Source of the DNA: Hoylesella shahii DSM 15611 = JCM 12083
GTDB taxonomy: Bacteria; Bacteroidota; Bacteroidia; Bacteroidales; Bacteroidaceae
DNA: 64,000 bases
Direction: 5' to 3'
Assembly (NCBI RefSeq): GCF_000613445.1
Contig: NZ_BAIZ01000017.1
Coordinates: forward strand, 1 to 64,000
The notes under the pieces were generated by a model that was not told where the DNA came from, searched no databases, and saw only the letters and a list, made by a program, of their open reading frames with translations. A program made the translations under genes and the position numbers. Shown here piece after piece: positions 29,641 to 38,281 of the stretch (position 1 is the stretch's first letter; each line of letters starts with the position of its first letter).

Positions 29641-30939
29641 TTATTCAACAACAGATTTTACCTTACCTTTTTGCAGTTGGGTAACGATAACATCGCCCTT
29701 TTGCAGGTTGTTGGCGTTGCGAACCACCTTTCCGCCGCACGTGGTGATGCTGTAACCCTTGGCAAGCAACAGCGATGGGTCGTGCGATTTGACGGCTTGT
29801 TGCAGCAGTTCGAGGCGATGTGCGGCCTTAGTAAGCAAGCGTTCGGCATGCGTGGGCAAAGCCATTGAGAGTCGTTGCAGGCGCAAGTCTTGTCGTTGCA
29901 AGGTGGTTGTTATGGTGTTTTGCATGCGCAGAGCCATGTTTTCAAACCTTTTCTCTTGCCTTGTGCGCACCAGCGAAAACAACATCGGCACTTTTTCGGC
30001 CAGTCGTGCCATACGTACGCGCTCCAATTCCATGCGCCTTTGCACTAGGTGTAGCATCTCTTCTTGTGCATCGGTAATGCGTTGTAAGGTGTTTGCTAGG
30101 TGTTCAATCAGTAAGGCAGCAGCAGCTGTGGGTGTTTTTACCCGTAGAAATGCCACCATGTCTAGCACACTTTCGTCGCGGTCGTGCCCAATACCCGTGA
30201 TGATGGGCAGGGGAAAGTTGGCCACACTCTCGGCCAATGGCAAGCTGTCGAAGCCACTGAGGTCGCTGGTGGCGCCGCCACCACGGATGATAACCACCAC
30301 ATCAAAGCTATTTATGCGCTCGTTGATGGCATCGAGGGCCGCAATAACACTGCTTTCAACACCTTCGCCCTGCATGGTGGCGGCAAAAAGCTGCACCGAG
30401 AAATGCAAATGCCAGTCGTTATCGTGAAGATGACGACAGAAATCGCCGTAACCAGCCGCTTGTTCGCTAGAGATAACGGCCACACGCTGCGCAAAGAGCG
30501 GTAGACGAAAGTCTTTTTGCAGGTCGAACACACCTTGTTCTTTCAGCATCTGCACGATTTCGAGCCGTTTGCGCGCCATATCGCCTAGAGTGAAAGTGGG
30601 GTCGATGTTGGTTATAATCCACGAAAAGCCGTAAGCTTCGTGGAAATCGGCATACACCAAGAGCCTAACTTTCAGTCCGGCGCGCAACATTTGGTTGGCG
30701 TTGCGTTCGAAATATGGACGAAGAAGTGCCCATTTGTTCTTCCAACATTTGGCCGAAGCCTTGGCCACGGGCGTGTTTCCCGCCATGTCTTTCTGCACCA
30801 ATTCCATGTAACAATGGCCACGAACCTCCCTCATTTCAGAGATTTCGGCCTCTACCCAATATTCGTTGGGCATGGTTATGGCGAGCGCTTCGCGCACCAT
30901 TTGGTTGAGTTCGTACAGTGTTAGGGTTTCTTTACGCAT
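29641..30939 (-). CDS. xseA: exodeoxyribonuclease VII large subunit
   Basis: XseA is the catalytic subunit of exonuclease VII. From ATG at 30939 (MRKETLTLYELNQMV) the protein has 432 residues. It has an OB-fold domain (VEAEISEMREVRGHCYMELV), the core (RVAVISSEQAAGYGDF), VVVIIRGGGATSDL and PIITGIGHDRDESVLDMVA, a long coiled-coil region and the C-terminal LLLAKGYSITTCGGKVV. An in-frame ATG at 31023 would add 28 residues without family similarity. However, the promoter box at 31028-31035 would start transcription almost on that ATG, so the longer, leaderless form cannot be excluded. Confidence 0.94.
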   Translation of the reverse strand: MRKETLTLYELNQMVREALAITMPNEYWVEAEISEMREVRGHCYMELVQKDMAGNTPVAKASAKCWKNKWALLRPYFERNANQMLRAGLKVRLLVYADFHEAYGFSWIITNIDPTFTLGDMARKRLEIVQMLKEQGVFDLQKDFRLPLFAQRVAVISSEQAAGYGDFCRHLHDNDWHLHFSVQLFAATMQGEGVESSVIAALDAINERINSFDVVVIIRGGGATSDLSGFDSLPLAESVANFPLPIITGIGHDRDESVLDMVAFLRVKTPTAAAALLIEHLANTLQRITDAQEEMLHLVQRRMELERVRMARLAEKVPMLFSLVRTRQEKRFENMALRMQNTITTTLQRQDLRLQRLSMALPTHAERLLTKAAHRLELLQQAVKSHDPSLLLAKGYSITTCGGKVVRNANNLQKGDVIVTQLQKGKVKSVVE

Positions 30940-31027
30940 GCTTTTGGAGGTGAGATAAAGTGGCAGTCTGCGTTTTTGTGGCCTTTGTGTTAACCACATA
31001 GCGCGCAATGCAGGTACAACCATAATG

Positions 31028-31035
31028 CAAAGTTA
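31028..31035 (-). promoter_or_regulatory. -7 box of the xseA promoter
   Basis: The minus strand reads TAACTTTG. Transcription would begin near 31021-31023, on the upstream ATG of the xseA frame, or give an 83-nt leader to the preferred start at 30939. Confidence 0.55.
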
Positions 31036-31252
31036 AGGTAAAAGGAGGGTGTGACAAAATAAAAGGTGAAATAATAGGGCGCAAAAGGGGCTAAATGCTG
31101 ATGTGCAAGCACCCAACAAAAGGTGTTTGGAATGCAAGAGAGTGGAGAAGGGACAATTGATTTGGGGTAAATAATACGAGGGTTTTGAGACTAATTGGGT
31201 AAACAAGGTGTTTTTCTGTTGCACGAATTGCCGTTTTTTCATTCTAATACAC

Positions 31253-31260
31253 TACTTTTG
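31253..31260 (+). promoter_or_regulatory. -7 box of the ddh promoter
   Basis: TACTTTTG matches TAnnTTTG, giving a leader of about 90 nt to the ddh start at 31358. The gap 31036-31252 holds nothing else I can identify. Confidence 0.55.
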
Positions 31261-31357
31261 TAGGTCGCTGCAATGAAGATGTAGCAAGCTAGCAACTTGT
31301 TTTTCTTGGCACGGCAGCACAAAAACAGGATGATAACAATAAAAAAATATCAGGTAT

Positions 31358-32257
31358 ATGAAAAAGATTAGAGCAGCCATAGTGGGTTATGGCAATATAG
31401 GACAGTACACATTGCAGGCGTTGGAGGCAGCTAACGACTTTGAAGTGGCAGGCGTTGTAAGACGACAAGGGGCGAAAGACAAGCCTGCTGAATTGGAGGG
31501 GTATGACGTGGTGGCCGATATTACTGAGCTGCGCGATGTGGATGTGGCTATCTTGGCCTTGCCTACGCGCGAGTGTCCCGCATACGCTAAGCGCTATTTG
31601 GCTATGGGAATTAACACGGTTGATAGTTACGACATACATTCGGGCATTGTGGATTATCGTGCAGAGCTAATGCCAGTGTGCAAAGAGCATGGAAGAGTGA
31701 GTGTTATTTCGGCAGGATGGGACCCTGGATCTGACTCGATTGTGCGCACGTTGATGCAAAGCTTGGCACCAAAGGGATTGACTTACACCAACTTTGGACC
31801 AGGAATGAGCATGGGACATAGCGTGTGTGTGCGTGGTAAGAAAGGGGTGAAGAATGCGCTTTCGATGACGATACCATTGGGTGAGGGCATTCATCGCAGA
31901 ATGGTTTATGTGGAACTGGAGGATGGAGCTAGCCTTGAAGAGGTGACGACAGCAGTGAAAGCCGATCCATATTTTGCTAACGACGAGACGCATGTGTTTG
32001 CAGTGAAGTCGGTAGACGAGGTTCGCGACATGGGTCATGGCGTGCATTTGGTGCGTAAAGGTGTTAGCGGAAAGACACAAAACCAACATTTCTCGTTCGA
32101 TATGAGCATCAATAATCCCGCCCTTACGGCTCAAGTACTGGTTAATGTGGCGCGTGCTTCGATGCGCTTGCAACCAGGATGCTATACCATGATTGAAATT
32201 CCTGTTATTGATATGCTACCAGGCGACAGGGAAGAATTGATTGGACACTTGGTGTAA
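31358..32257 (+). CDS. ddh: meso-diaminopimelate dehydrogenase
   Basis: Ddh makes meso-2,6-diaminopimelate from tetrahydrodipicolinate, ammonia and NADPH in one step, supplying lysine and peptidoglycan. The 299-residue protein opens with the NADP Rossmann motif AAIVGYGNIGQYTLQAL. It continues with family-specific ILALPTRECPAYA, VISAGWDPGSDSIVRTL and TNFGPGMSMGHS, and ends TMIEIPVIDMLPGDREELI. Length fits the family (about 300). It is monocistronic, with a promoter box at 31253 and a terminator at 32390. Confidence 0.96.
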   Translation: MKKIRAAIVGYGNIGQYTLQALEAANDFEVAGVVRRQGAKDKPAELEGYDVVADITELRDVDVAILALPTRECPAYAKRYLAMGINTVDSYDIHSGIVDYRAELMPVCKEHGRVSVISAGWDPGSDSIVRTLMQSLAPKGLTYTNFGPGMSMGHSVCVRGKKGVKNALSMTIPLGEGIHRRMVYVELEDGASLEEVTTAVKADPYFANDETHVFAVKSVDEVRDMGHGVHLVRKGVSGKTQNQHFSFDMSINNPALTAQVLVNVARASMRLQPGCYTMIEIPVIDMLPGDREELIGHLV

Positions 32258-32389
32258 AGGTGAAAGGGTGAAAAGGTGAAAGAGTGAGAGGATGAAAAAG
32301 TGGCTAACGCCCACTAATACATTTGTGCTTAGCTCCTCAACAAATCTTTGACAACCTCATAAGAATAGCCTTGTTTGCCCATCGAAAAT

Positions 32390-32432
32390 AAAAAGGACGT
32401 GTTACCATTCGTTGGTAGCATGTCCTTTTTTG
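32390..32432. terminator. bidirectional terminator between ddh and rhuM
   Basis: AAAAAGGACGTGTTACC pairs with GGTAGCATGTCCTTTTT (two G-U pairs) and ends in T-runs on both strands. It can end both ddh from the left and rhuM from the right. Before it, 32258-32310 is a run of GGTGAAA/GGATGAAA-like purine repeats. Confidence 0.85.
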
Positions 32433-32486
32433 TTGTTGCAGTTCAAGAGGGTGGACTGCAACAAATAAATGTTAGCACCAGTGCTT

Positions 32487-33500
32487 CTATTCTTCTTTTG
32501 TAGGATGTTGCCCTCGCTTAGGAAGCCGTTTCACCATTTTATCGAAATCACTTTCGAGGCGTGCCATTTCCCTTTGACGGTAGATGGCAAATTCTCGTTC
32601 AGCCTTTTCTATCGCTTCGTTGTGTGATATATGGCCTTTCCCATCCAACACAGTGCGTTGCAGGGATAGAATTTGGTTGTCAAGAGCGGTTATCCAGTCT
32701 ACCATTCGCATGGGATGTTCATCAAGTGCCTGAAATTCGGCAAAGTCTAGGAATTGCGATACGAGTAGGTTAAGTCGTTGCAGCTCTTTTTGCGTGAGAT
32801 AGTTCTTGGCAATCTTCACATCGTCTTTCGTGATGTAGTCGCCCTTGAAGTTGGTCATGCCTACTAGAGGTTTGTCGCTATCAACCCGATCGAAGATGAT
32901 TTCCGCGGCGGTGTGTTCGTGTACGGCGTAGTGAAGTTTGTTTTGAACCGTGGCGAAGAACGTATGTGTGAGCTCGGTACGAGGGTCGTAGTCCACCGAA
33001 GTTGCGTAAATGTCCGTCACCTGCTGATAGAAGTTACGCTCCGAAGCACGGATGTCGCGGATGCGTTGTAACAATTCACGGAAGTAACGGTTACCCCCTT
33101 GCATCAGTCGGTCGTCATCCATGGAAAAACCCTTTTGTATATATTCATGGAGTCGTTCGGTTGCCCATCGACGAAAGCGGGTTGCAACTTGTGATTGCAC
33201 TCTGTAACCCAGGGCTATAATCATGTCTAGGTTGTAATGGTCGATGTTGCGCTGCACGGTTCTACCGCCTTCTTGTCGAACTAACAAGTATTTCTTGTGA
33301 GTTGCCGTCTCCTCCAATTCAGCATCTGCATAGACGTTCTTGATATGTAGGGCGATGTTTTGTTGTGTTGTGTCGTAAATATCCGCCAATTGCCCTTGTG
33401 TGAGCCATACGTCTTCATCGGCAAAGCGCACATTCACTTTCACCAAGCCGTTGTCGTCTTGGTAGATGATGAGGTGGTTGTTGGCTTTTTTATCTTTCAT
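32487..33500 (-). CDS. RhuM family protein
   Basis: A 337-residue soluble protein of the RhuM family, named from a Salmonella pathogenicity-island gene and widespread in Bacteroidota; its molecular role is unsettled. Recognisable parts are VWLTQGQLADIYDTTQQNIA (about residues 31-50, helix-turn-helix-like), YNLDMIIALGYRVQSQVATR (about 90-110), FRRWATERLHEYIQKGF and, in the C-terminal half, the long helices ending in a basic stretch. It is bounded by terminators on both sides, so it is transcribed alone. RhuM genes often travel with defence or restriction islands, but no such partner lies beside it here. Confidence 0.88.
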   Translation of the reverse strand: MKDKKANNHLIIYQDDNGLVKVNVRFADEDVWLTQGQLADIYDTTQQNIALHIKNVYADAELEETATHKKYLLVRQEGGRTVQRNIDHYNLDMIIALGYRVQSQVATRFRRWATERLHEYIQKGFSMDDDRLMQGGNRYFRELLQRIRDIRASERNFYQQVTDIYATSVDYDPRTELTHTFFATVQNKLHYAVHEHTAAEIIFDRVDSDKPLVGMTNFKGDYITKDDVKIAKNYLTQKELQRLNLLVSQFLDFAEFQALDEHPMRMVDWITALDNQILSLQRTVLDGKGHISHNEAIEKAEREFAIYRQREMARLESDFDKMVKRLPKRGQHPTKEE

Positions 33501-33903
33501 TGGTTTTGTTGTTGTGGTGGTTCTATGAATATATGGTACGAATCATCTTTTTATTGGCAAACATGTCCTTTTTATTACTCAGAGTTGCTTATGCTTGAAT
33601 GTGAATAGAGCGTGCAATATTCTTTAAACAGACTGTTACAATGAAGGTGCGTGTCACCTACAAATGGCAACACGCACCTTTAAAAATACTATGCGCTGAG
33701 TCCCCATGATGCAATTTATCAAGAAACAAAATACATTACGCCTCATTCCTCATGGAGAACGGCAGGGGTAAGACCGTGTTTCTTCTTCCACACTAAGTGT
33801 CGGAGAGGTGAAACCAAGGTCGCGCCATTCCCGTTAAGTTAGGACAGAACAGGATATTGCTCCTCATTCGCCATTAAGCGGGGTTGTGAATAGGGAATGC
33901 TTT
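33501..33903. other. intergenic region with terminator, no gene
   Basis: Apart from the hairpin at 33644-33680 I see no gene in this 400-base gap between rhuM and the acyl-CoA dehydrogenase gene. Confidence 0.5.
33644..33680. terminator. strong hairpin downstream of the etf-acd operon
   Basis: AAGGTGCGTGT pairs perfectly with ACACGCACCTT around a 15-nt loop. On the minus strand it lies 220 bases beyond the acyl-CoA dehydrogenase stop and could end that operon. On the plus strand it is followed by TAAAAAT rather than a T-run. Confidence 0.55.
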
Positions 33904-35613
33904 TTAGCGCGATTTGTAGTATTCCAAGTCTTCCACCTTAAAGTTGGCGATGAAGGCATGGTTGCCGATAACCGCCTCTTCGGCAAGTCGAACATACACG
34001 TTAGCACTTTTTTCGAAGAGTTCGGGCGCCTTAGACGCGTCGGCGATGATGAGCAACGACATGAAAATCTCGGCAGTCATCTCGTATAGACGTCGAGCAA
34101 GGAAATCTTGCCTGTCTTGGTTGCCACACTCTTTCACGTTGTTCACGCTCTCTTCGTAAAGAGCCACCAACTTAGCCACGCGGTCTTTAAGAGGTTGTAA
34201 GCTTTCGGCCACTTCCTCTTCGAGCATCTCTTTCATGATGCCCAGATAAGTTCCGTTGGTGATATAACGAATGGCGGCCACTACTTGCAGCTGCGTTGTA
34301 CCCTCATAGATAGAGAAGATGCGAGCATCGCGATAGAGACGTTGGCACTTATACTCCATGATAAATCCCGAACCGCCATGAATTTGTATGGCATCGTAGG
34401 CGTTTTGGTTGGCGTATTCAGAGTTCATACCCTTAGCCAGGGGTGTGAAGGCGTCGGCTAGGCGCATGTATTTCTTTTGCTCGGCTCGTTCTTCTGGCGT
34501 TAGTTTGCGTTCGCGTGCAATATCGTCGAGCGCTTTATAGATATCCACATATCTAGCCGTTTGGTAGAGAATGCTACGACCAGCATCCAATTTAGCCTTC
34601 ATGCGCGATAGCATATCGTAGACAGCAGGGAAGTCGATGATGTTGGTTTCGAACTGTCTGCGGTCGCGTGCATAGTTCAAACCTTCGGTGTAAGCCGCCT
34701 GCGACACACCAACACTCTGCGCGGCGATACCCAAACGTGCACCATTCATCAGTGCCATCACATACTTGATGAGGCCCATACGCGTGTCGCCACACAGTTC
34801 GGCTTTGGCATCTTTGTACACAAGTTCGCATGTAGGAGAGCCATGAATACCCAATTTGTGTTCGATGTGTCGCACGTTAACGCCACCTTGGCGCTTATCG
34901 TAGATAAACATCGAGAGTCCACGCCCATCTTTAGTGCCCTCTTCAGAGCGTGCAAGAACGAGGTGGATATCAGAGTCGCCGTTGGTGATAAAGCGTTTTA
35001 CGCCATTAAGCAGCCAGCAACCATCTTTCTCCGAGTAGGTGGCTTTGAGCATAACGCTCTGCAAGTCGCTACCAGCGTCAGGTTCGGTAAGGTCCATCGA
35101 CATTGTTTCGCCTTGGCAAACGCGGGGAATGTATTTCTTACGTTGCTCTTCGTTGCCAAATTCGTAAAGCGTCTCGATACAATCTTGCAAGCTCCAGATG
35201 TTTTGGAAGCCCGCATCGGCCGTGGCCATCATCTCGGAAGCCATTGAATAAGGAGTGATGGGGAGGTTAAGTCCACCGTATCGGCGAGGCATAGAGATGC
35301 CCCAGAGACCAGCTTTGCGTGTGGCATCGAGGTTTTCGAAGGTTTTAGAGGCGTAAACCATACGTCCATCAACGAGGTGTGGCCCTTCTTCGTCAACCGA
35401 TTCGCTGTTCGGTTCGATGATGTTAGCGGTGATGTCGCCCGTTATTTCCAGTAGTTGCTTATAGTTTTCGATAGCGTCCTCGTGGTCAACGGGTGCATCA
35501 TCGTATTTATCTTTATCTTCAAAGTTGCGCTCTTTCAGCTCAACAATTCTTTTCATCAATGGGTGATGAAGGTGGAACTCCAACTCGGGAGCATCCGAAA
35601 AGTAATTTGCCAT
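33904..35613 (-). CDS. acyl-CoA dehydrogenase
   Basis: This FAD enzyme oxidises an acyl-CoA to the enoyl-CoA and passes electrons to the electron-transfer flavoprotein encoded upstream. The 569-residue protein is of the long type. Landmarks are YGGLNLPITPYSMASEMMA, MDLTEPDAGSDLQSV (flavin/substrate loop), KRFITNGD, HKLGIHGSPTCEL, ARDRRQFETNIIDFPAVYDM, IQIHGGSGFIMEY and IFSIYEGTTQLQ, the last carrying the catalytic-base region. It is the last gene of an etfB-etfA-(four-helix protein)-acd cluster. Substrate is not evident. Confidence 0.94.
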   Translation of the reverse strand: MANYFSDAPELEFHLHHPLMKRIVELKERNFEDKDKYDDAPVDHEDAIENYKQLLEITGDITANIIEPNSESVDEEGPHLVDGRMVYASKTFENLDATRKAGLWGISMPRRYGGLNLPITPYSMASEMMATADAGFQNIWSLQDCIETLYEFGNEEQRKKYIPRVCQGETMSMDLTEPDAGSDLQSVMLKATYSEKDGCWLLNGVKRFITNGDSDIHLVLARSEEGTKDGRGLSMFIYDKRQGGVNVRHIEHKLGIHGSPTCELVYKDAKAELCGDTRMGLIKYVMALMNGARLGIAAQSVGVSQAAYTEGLNYARDRRQFETNIIDFPAVYDMLSRMKAKLDAGRSILYQTARYVDIYKALDDIARERKLTPEERAEQKKYMRLADAFTPLAKGMNSEYANQNAYDAIQIHGGSGFIMEYKCQRLYRDARIFSIYEGTTQLQVVAAIRYITNGTYLGIMKEMLEEEVAESLQPLKDRVAKLVALYEESVNNVKECGNQDRQDFLARRLYEMTAEIFMSLLIIADASKAPELFEKSANVYVRLAEEAVIGNHAFIANFKVEDLEYYKSR

Positions 35614-35679
35614 AATCTTTTAAAAAGGAGTAAGGAGAAAAGGAGTAAAGGTAGTAAGTTAGGAGGTGTTGCCCTTTGT

Positions 35680-36045
35680 CTATGGCATATGCTCCTTTAC
35701 GCCTTTATAATAGGCGTTCAATAGTTTACTTGTCTCCTCGATACTCGTTGTTAATAAGTCATACGTTTCAATATCAATATAGCAAAGGTCTTTTGAAAGC
35801 AGGATGTAATAGCGACATTCTTCAAGACTGCCTTGGGCGAAGTTAAGAAAACGCAGTTTGTCTGCCTTCCCATCTCTTCTATATCCCTCGGCAATGTTGG
35901 CGGGAATAGATACTGCCGCCCTTTGGAATTGAGAACACAAGCCGAACAACTCAAACTTAGGATAACTCTTCGTTGCTTGATACACAAGTACAACAAAGCT
36001 GTGTGCCTTTTGCCAAACAATAAGATCCTTAAAACTTCGTGTCAT
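35680..36045 (-). CDS. four helix bundle protein (S23/IVS family)
   Basis: A 121-residue all-helical protein of the four-helix-bundle family first known from proteins encoded in 23S rRNA intervening sequences; its function is unknown. Hallmarks are the opening RSFKDLIVWQKAHSFVVLVY, SQFQRAAVSIPANIAEGY near residues 40-57, LNFAQGSLEECRYYILLSKD and the leucine-rich last helix ending LLNAYYKGV. It sits inside the etfBA-acd operon, 43 bases behind etfA and 66 bases ahead of acd. Simple repeats flank it: TAAGTAGTAA-like units before, and AGGAGTAAAGG-like units after. This suggests insertion into an older operon. Confidence 0.93.
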   Translation of the reverse strand: MTRSFKDLIVWQKAHSFVVLVYQATKSYPKFELFGLCSQFQRAAVSIPANIAEGYRRDGKADKLRFLNFAQGSLEECRYYILLSKDLCYIDIETYDLLTTSIEETSKLLNAYYKGVKEHMP

Positions 36046-36088
36046 CGCAAAGCATTCTCCGCTTACTACTTTACTACTTACAACCTTA

Positions 36089-37105
36089 CTACTTATTTTT
36101 ATAATACTTAATCAACTTCGGCACAACCTCTTCTACAGAACCCACGATAACATAGTCGGCAATCTTGTTGATGGGTGCATCGGGGTTGGTGTTAATAGAA
36201 ATAATGATGCCACTATCTTGCATACCAGCGATGTGTTGTATCTGTCCAGAGATACCACAGGCGATATAAACTTTGGGATGAACGGTAACACCCGTTTGTC
36301 CAATTTGCCTATCGTGGTCGACCCAGCCAGCATCAACGGCGGCTCTACTAGCGCCCACTTCGCCATGAAGTTCTTTAGCAAGCTTGAAAAGTAGGTCGAA
36401 ACCCTCCTTACTGCCTACGCCGTAGCCACCAGCCACAACGATGGGCGAACCTTTGAGGTTGTGTTTAGCCTCTTCAACGTGGCGGTCGAGTACCTTAACC
36501 ACAAAGCTTTCGGGTTGAACATACTGTGCAAGGTTGGGGTAAACGGTTTCTCCCTTATAGTTTTCGTCCAGCACTTTCTTTTGCATAACGCCACTTCTCA
36601 CGGTAGCCATTTGCGGTCTGTGGTCGGGGTTAACAATAGTAGCCACGATGTTTCCACCAAAAGCGGGGCGAATTTGGTAAAGCAATTGGTCGTAATGTTT
36701 GCCTGCCTTCTTATCATCGTAGTCGCCAATCTCCAGCTGAGTGCAGTCGGCCGTTAGACCACTAGTAAGCGAAGACGAAACGCGAGGGCCTAAGTCGCGA
36801 CCGATAACCGTTGCGCCCATGAGGCAAATTTGTGGTTTCTCTTGTGTAAAGAGGTTCACAAGGATGTCGGTATGTGGTGCCGAAGTGTAGGGGAAGAGGC
36901 CTTCTGCATCAAAAACGAAGAGCTTATCCACGCCGTAGGGTAGGATTTGGGCTTCAACATGGCCTTTGATACCTGTGCCAGCAACCACGGCATGCAGTTG
37001 TACACCAAGTTCGTTGGCCAGGCTTCGACCTTTAGTAAGCAGCTCTTGCGACACCTCGGCCACCGTGGTGTTTTCTATTTCGCAATATACAAATACGTTG
37101 TTCAT
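36089..37105 (-). CDS. etfA: electron transfer flavoprotein subunit alpha
   Basis: EtfA binds FAD and, with EtfB, carries electrons from acyl-CoA dehydrogenase to the respiratory or bifurcating partner. From ATG at 37105 (MNNVFVYCEIENTTVAEVSQ) it has 338 residues; the ATG at 37159 adds 18 residues that do not match the family. The C-terminal FAD domain shows VAGGYGVGSKEGFDLLFKLA, GASRAAVDAGWVDHDRQIGQ, TGVTVHPKVYIACGISGQIQ and SINTNPDAPINKIADY. It lies 68 bases behind etfB. Confidence 0.96.
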   Translation of the reverse strand: MNNVFVYCEIENTTVAEVSQELLTKGRSLANELGVQLHAVVAGTGIKGHVEAQILPYGVDKLFVFDAEGLFPYTSAPHTDILVNLFTQEKPQICLMGATVIGRDLGPRVSSSLTSGLTADCTQLEIGDYDDKKAGKHYDQLLYQIRPAFGGNIVATIVNPDHRPQMATVRSGVMQKKVLDENYKGETVYPNLAQYVQPESFVVKVLDRHVEEAKHNLKGSPIVVAGGYGVGSKEGFDLLFKLAKELHGEVGASRAAVDAGWVDHDRQIGQTGVTVHPKVYIACGISGQIQHIAGMQDSGIIISINTNPDAPINKIADYVIVGSVEEVVPKLIKYYKNK

Positions 37106-37173
37106 GTTTTTTAAAAGTTCTTGCGTGTTCGTGTATCTATGAATGTTGGTGCATTTCATAGTAGCACGTTCAC

Positions 37174-38043
37174 TTATCCGATAATCTTTTCGTCCAACAA
37201 TTCTTTCATCATCGCCTCGATGTCGGCATCTGTGGCGGTTAGCGTTTTGCTTTCTTTAGCTTGGAACACGATGTTTTGCACGCTTTTTACTTTAGTGGGC
37301 GACCCACTTAGTCCGCATTGTGCAGCATCGCCATCAACATCAGCCACGCTCCATTGGTTAAGTGTGAGGTAATCACGTTGGTCGTAGAGTTCTGGATGTG
37401 GCTCTTTGCCGTTTCGTTCCATGGGGCAGCGAGCGTTTTTGTACTTCATCACCAGCTTAGCGTTGCAGGGTCGGCATGGTGCAGCGCTACCGTTAACCGT
37501 CACAACGCATGGCATAGGAGCCTCAACCGTTTCTACACCACCGTCGATATGTCGGCGAATGGTGAGTTTTCCGTCTTCCACCTTTAGAATTTCTTCGGCG
37601 TAGGTTACTTGGTTAAGGCCCAATTTCTGTGCCACTTGTGGTCCTACCTGAGCTGTATCGCCGTCGATTGCCTGGCGTCCACCGATAACGATGTCCACAT
37701 CTCCTATTTTTTTGATGGCAGTAGCCAGTGCATACGAGGTTGCCAAGGTGTCGGCACCGGCGAAAAGCTTATCGGTGAGCAGCCAACCAGTGTCAGCTCC
37801 GCGGTAAAGTCCTTGTCGAATGATTTCACCTGCACGTGGAGGCCCCATGGTAAGCACGCCAACGGTAGAGCCGGGGTGCAGTTCTTTAAGACGTAGGGCC
37901 TGTTCCAATGCATTTAAGTCTTCTGGATTAAAGATAGCGGGCAATGCAGCGCGGTTCACAGTGCCTTCTGCCGTCATGGCATCTTTGCCCACATTTCTCG
38001 TGTCTGGTACTTGTTTGGCAAGTACAACGATTTTCAAACTCAT
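37174..38043 (-). CDS. etfB: electron transfer flavoprotein subunit beta
   Basis: EtfB is the AMP- or FAD-binding partner of EtfA. The 289-residue protein has the usual start LKIVVLAKQVPDT, the nucleotide loop region GVLTMGPPRAGEIIRQGLYR and the signature VIGGRQAIDGDTAQVGPQVA, and it ends with the long recognition arm that wraps EtfA. The length, somewhat above 260, fits the FixA-like group. It is the first gene of the operon; no perfect TAnnTTTG box is seen upstream, only TACTTTTA near 38084. Confidence 0.96.
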   Translation of the reverse strand: MSLKIVVLAKQVPDTRNVGKDAMTAEGTVNRAALPAIFNPEDLNALEQALRLKELHPGSTVGVLTMGPPRAGEIIRQGLYRGADTGWLLTDKLFAGADTLATSYALATAIKKIGDVDIVIGGRQAIDGDTAQVGPQVAQKLGLNQVTYAEEILKVEDGKLTIRRHIDGGVETVEAPMPCVVTVNGSAAPCRPCNAKLVMKYKNARCPMERNGKEPHPELYDQRDYLTLNQWSVADVDGDAAQCGLSGSPTKVKSVQNIVFQAKESKTLTATDADIEAMMKELLDEKIIG

Positions 38044-38164
38044 AGATTTTTTATAGTAATATAATGTGATTTCAGTTTGTAAAAGTACGCTTTTTTTGGT
38101 TTATGGCAAAAGAAATAAAACAAAAATAACGTAAGAAAGGCTATAGTTGCTACTTTTCTAAGCG

Positions 38165-38210
38165 AGTGGCATGCAGCTTGAGGCTTGAGTTGCAAAGGCT
38201 GCATGCCACT
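38165..38210. terminator. perfect 13-bp inverted repeat between hexosaminidase and etfB
   Basis: AGTGGCATGCAGC (38165-38177) and GCTGCATGCCACT (38198-38210) pair perfectly around a 20-nt loop. It lies downstream of the hexosaminidase gene and upstream of etfB, both minus strand. No T-run follows, so it may be a factor-dependent terminator or a binding site rather than an intrinsic terminator. Confidence 0.45.
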
Positions 38211-38281
38211 TGTGGGGTGTTAAAGCGTTGTGTTTTGTTGGCATTTTTTATGTTTTGCATGGCTGTTCAGGTGGTAAAGCA

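Noticed and set aside
32487..33500. RhuM gene as the retron effector
   Set aside because: It lies 4.4 kb away, on the opposite strand, beyond xseB, xseA and ddh and between its own terminators.
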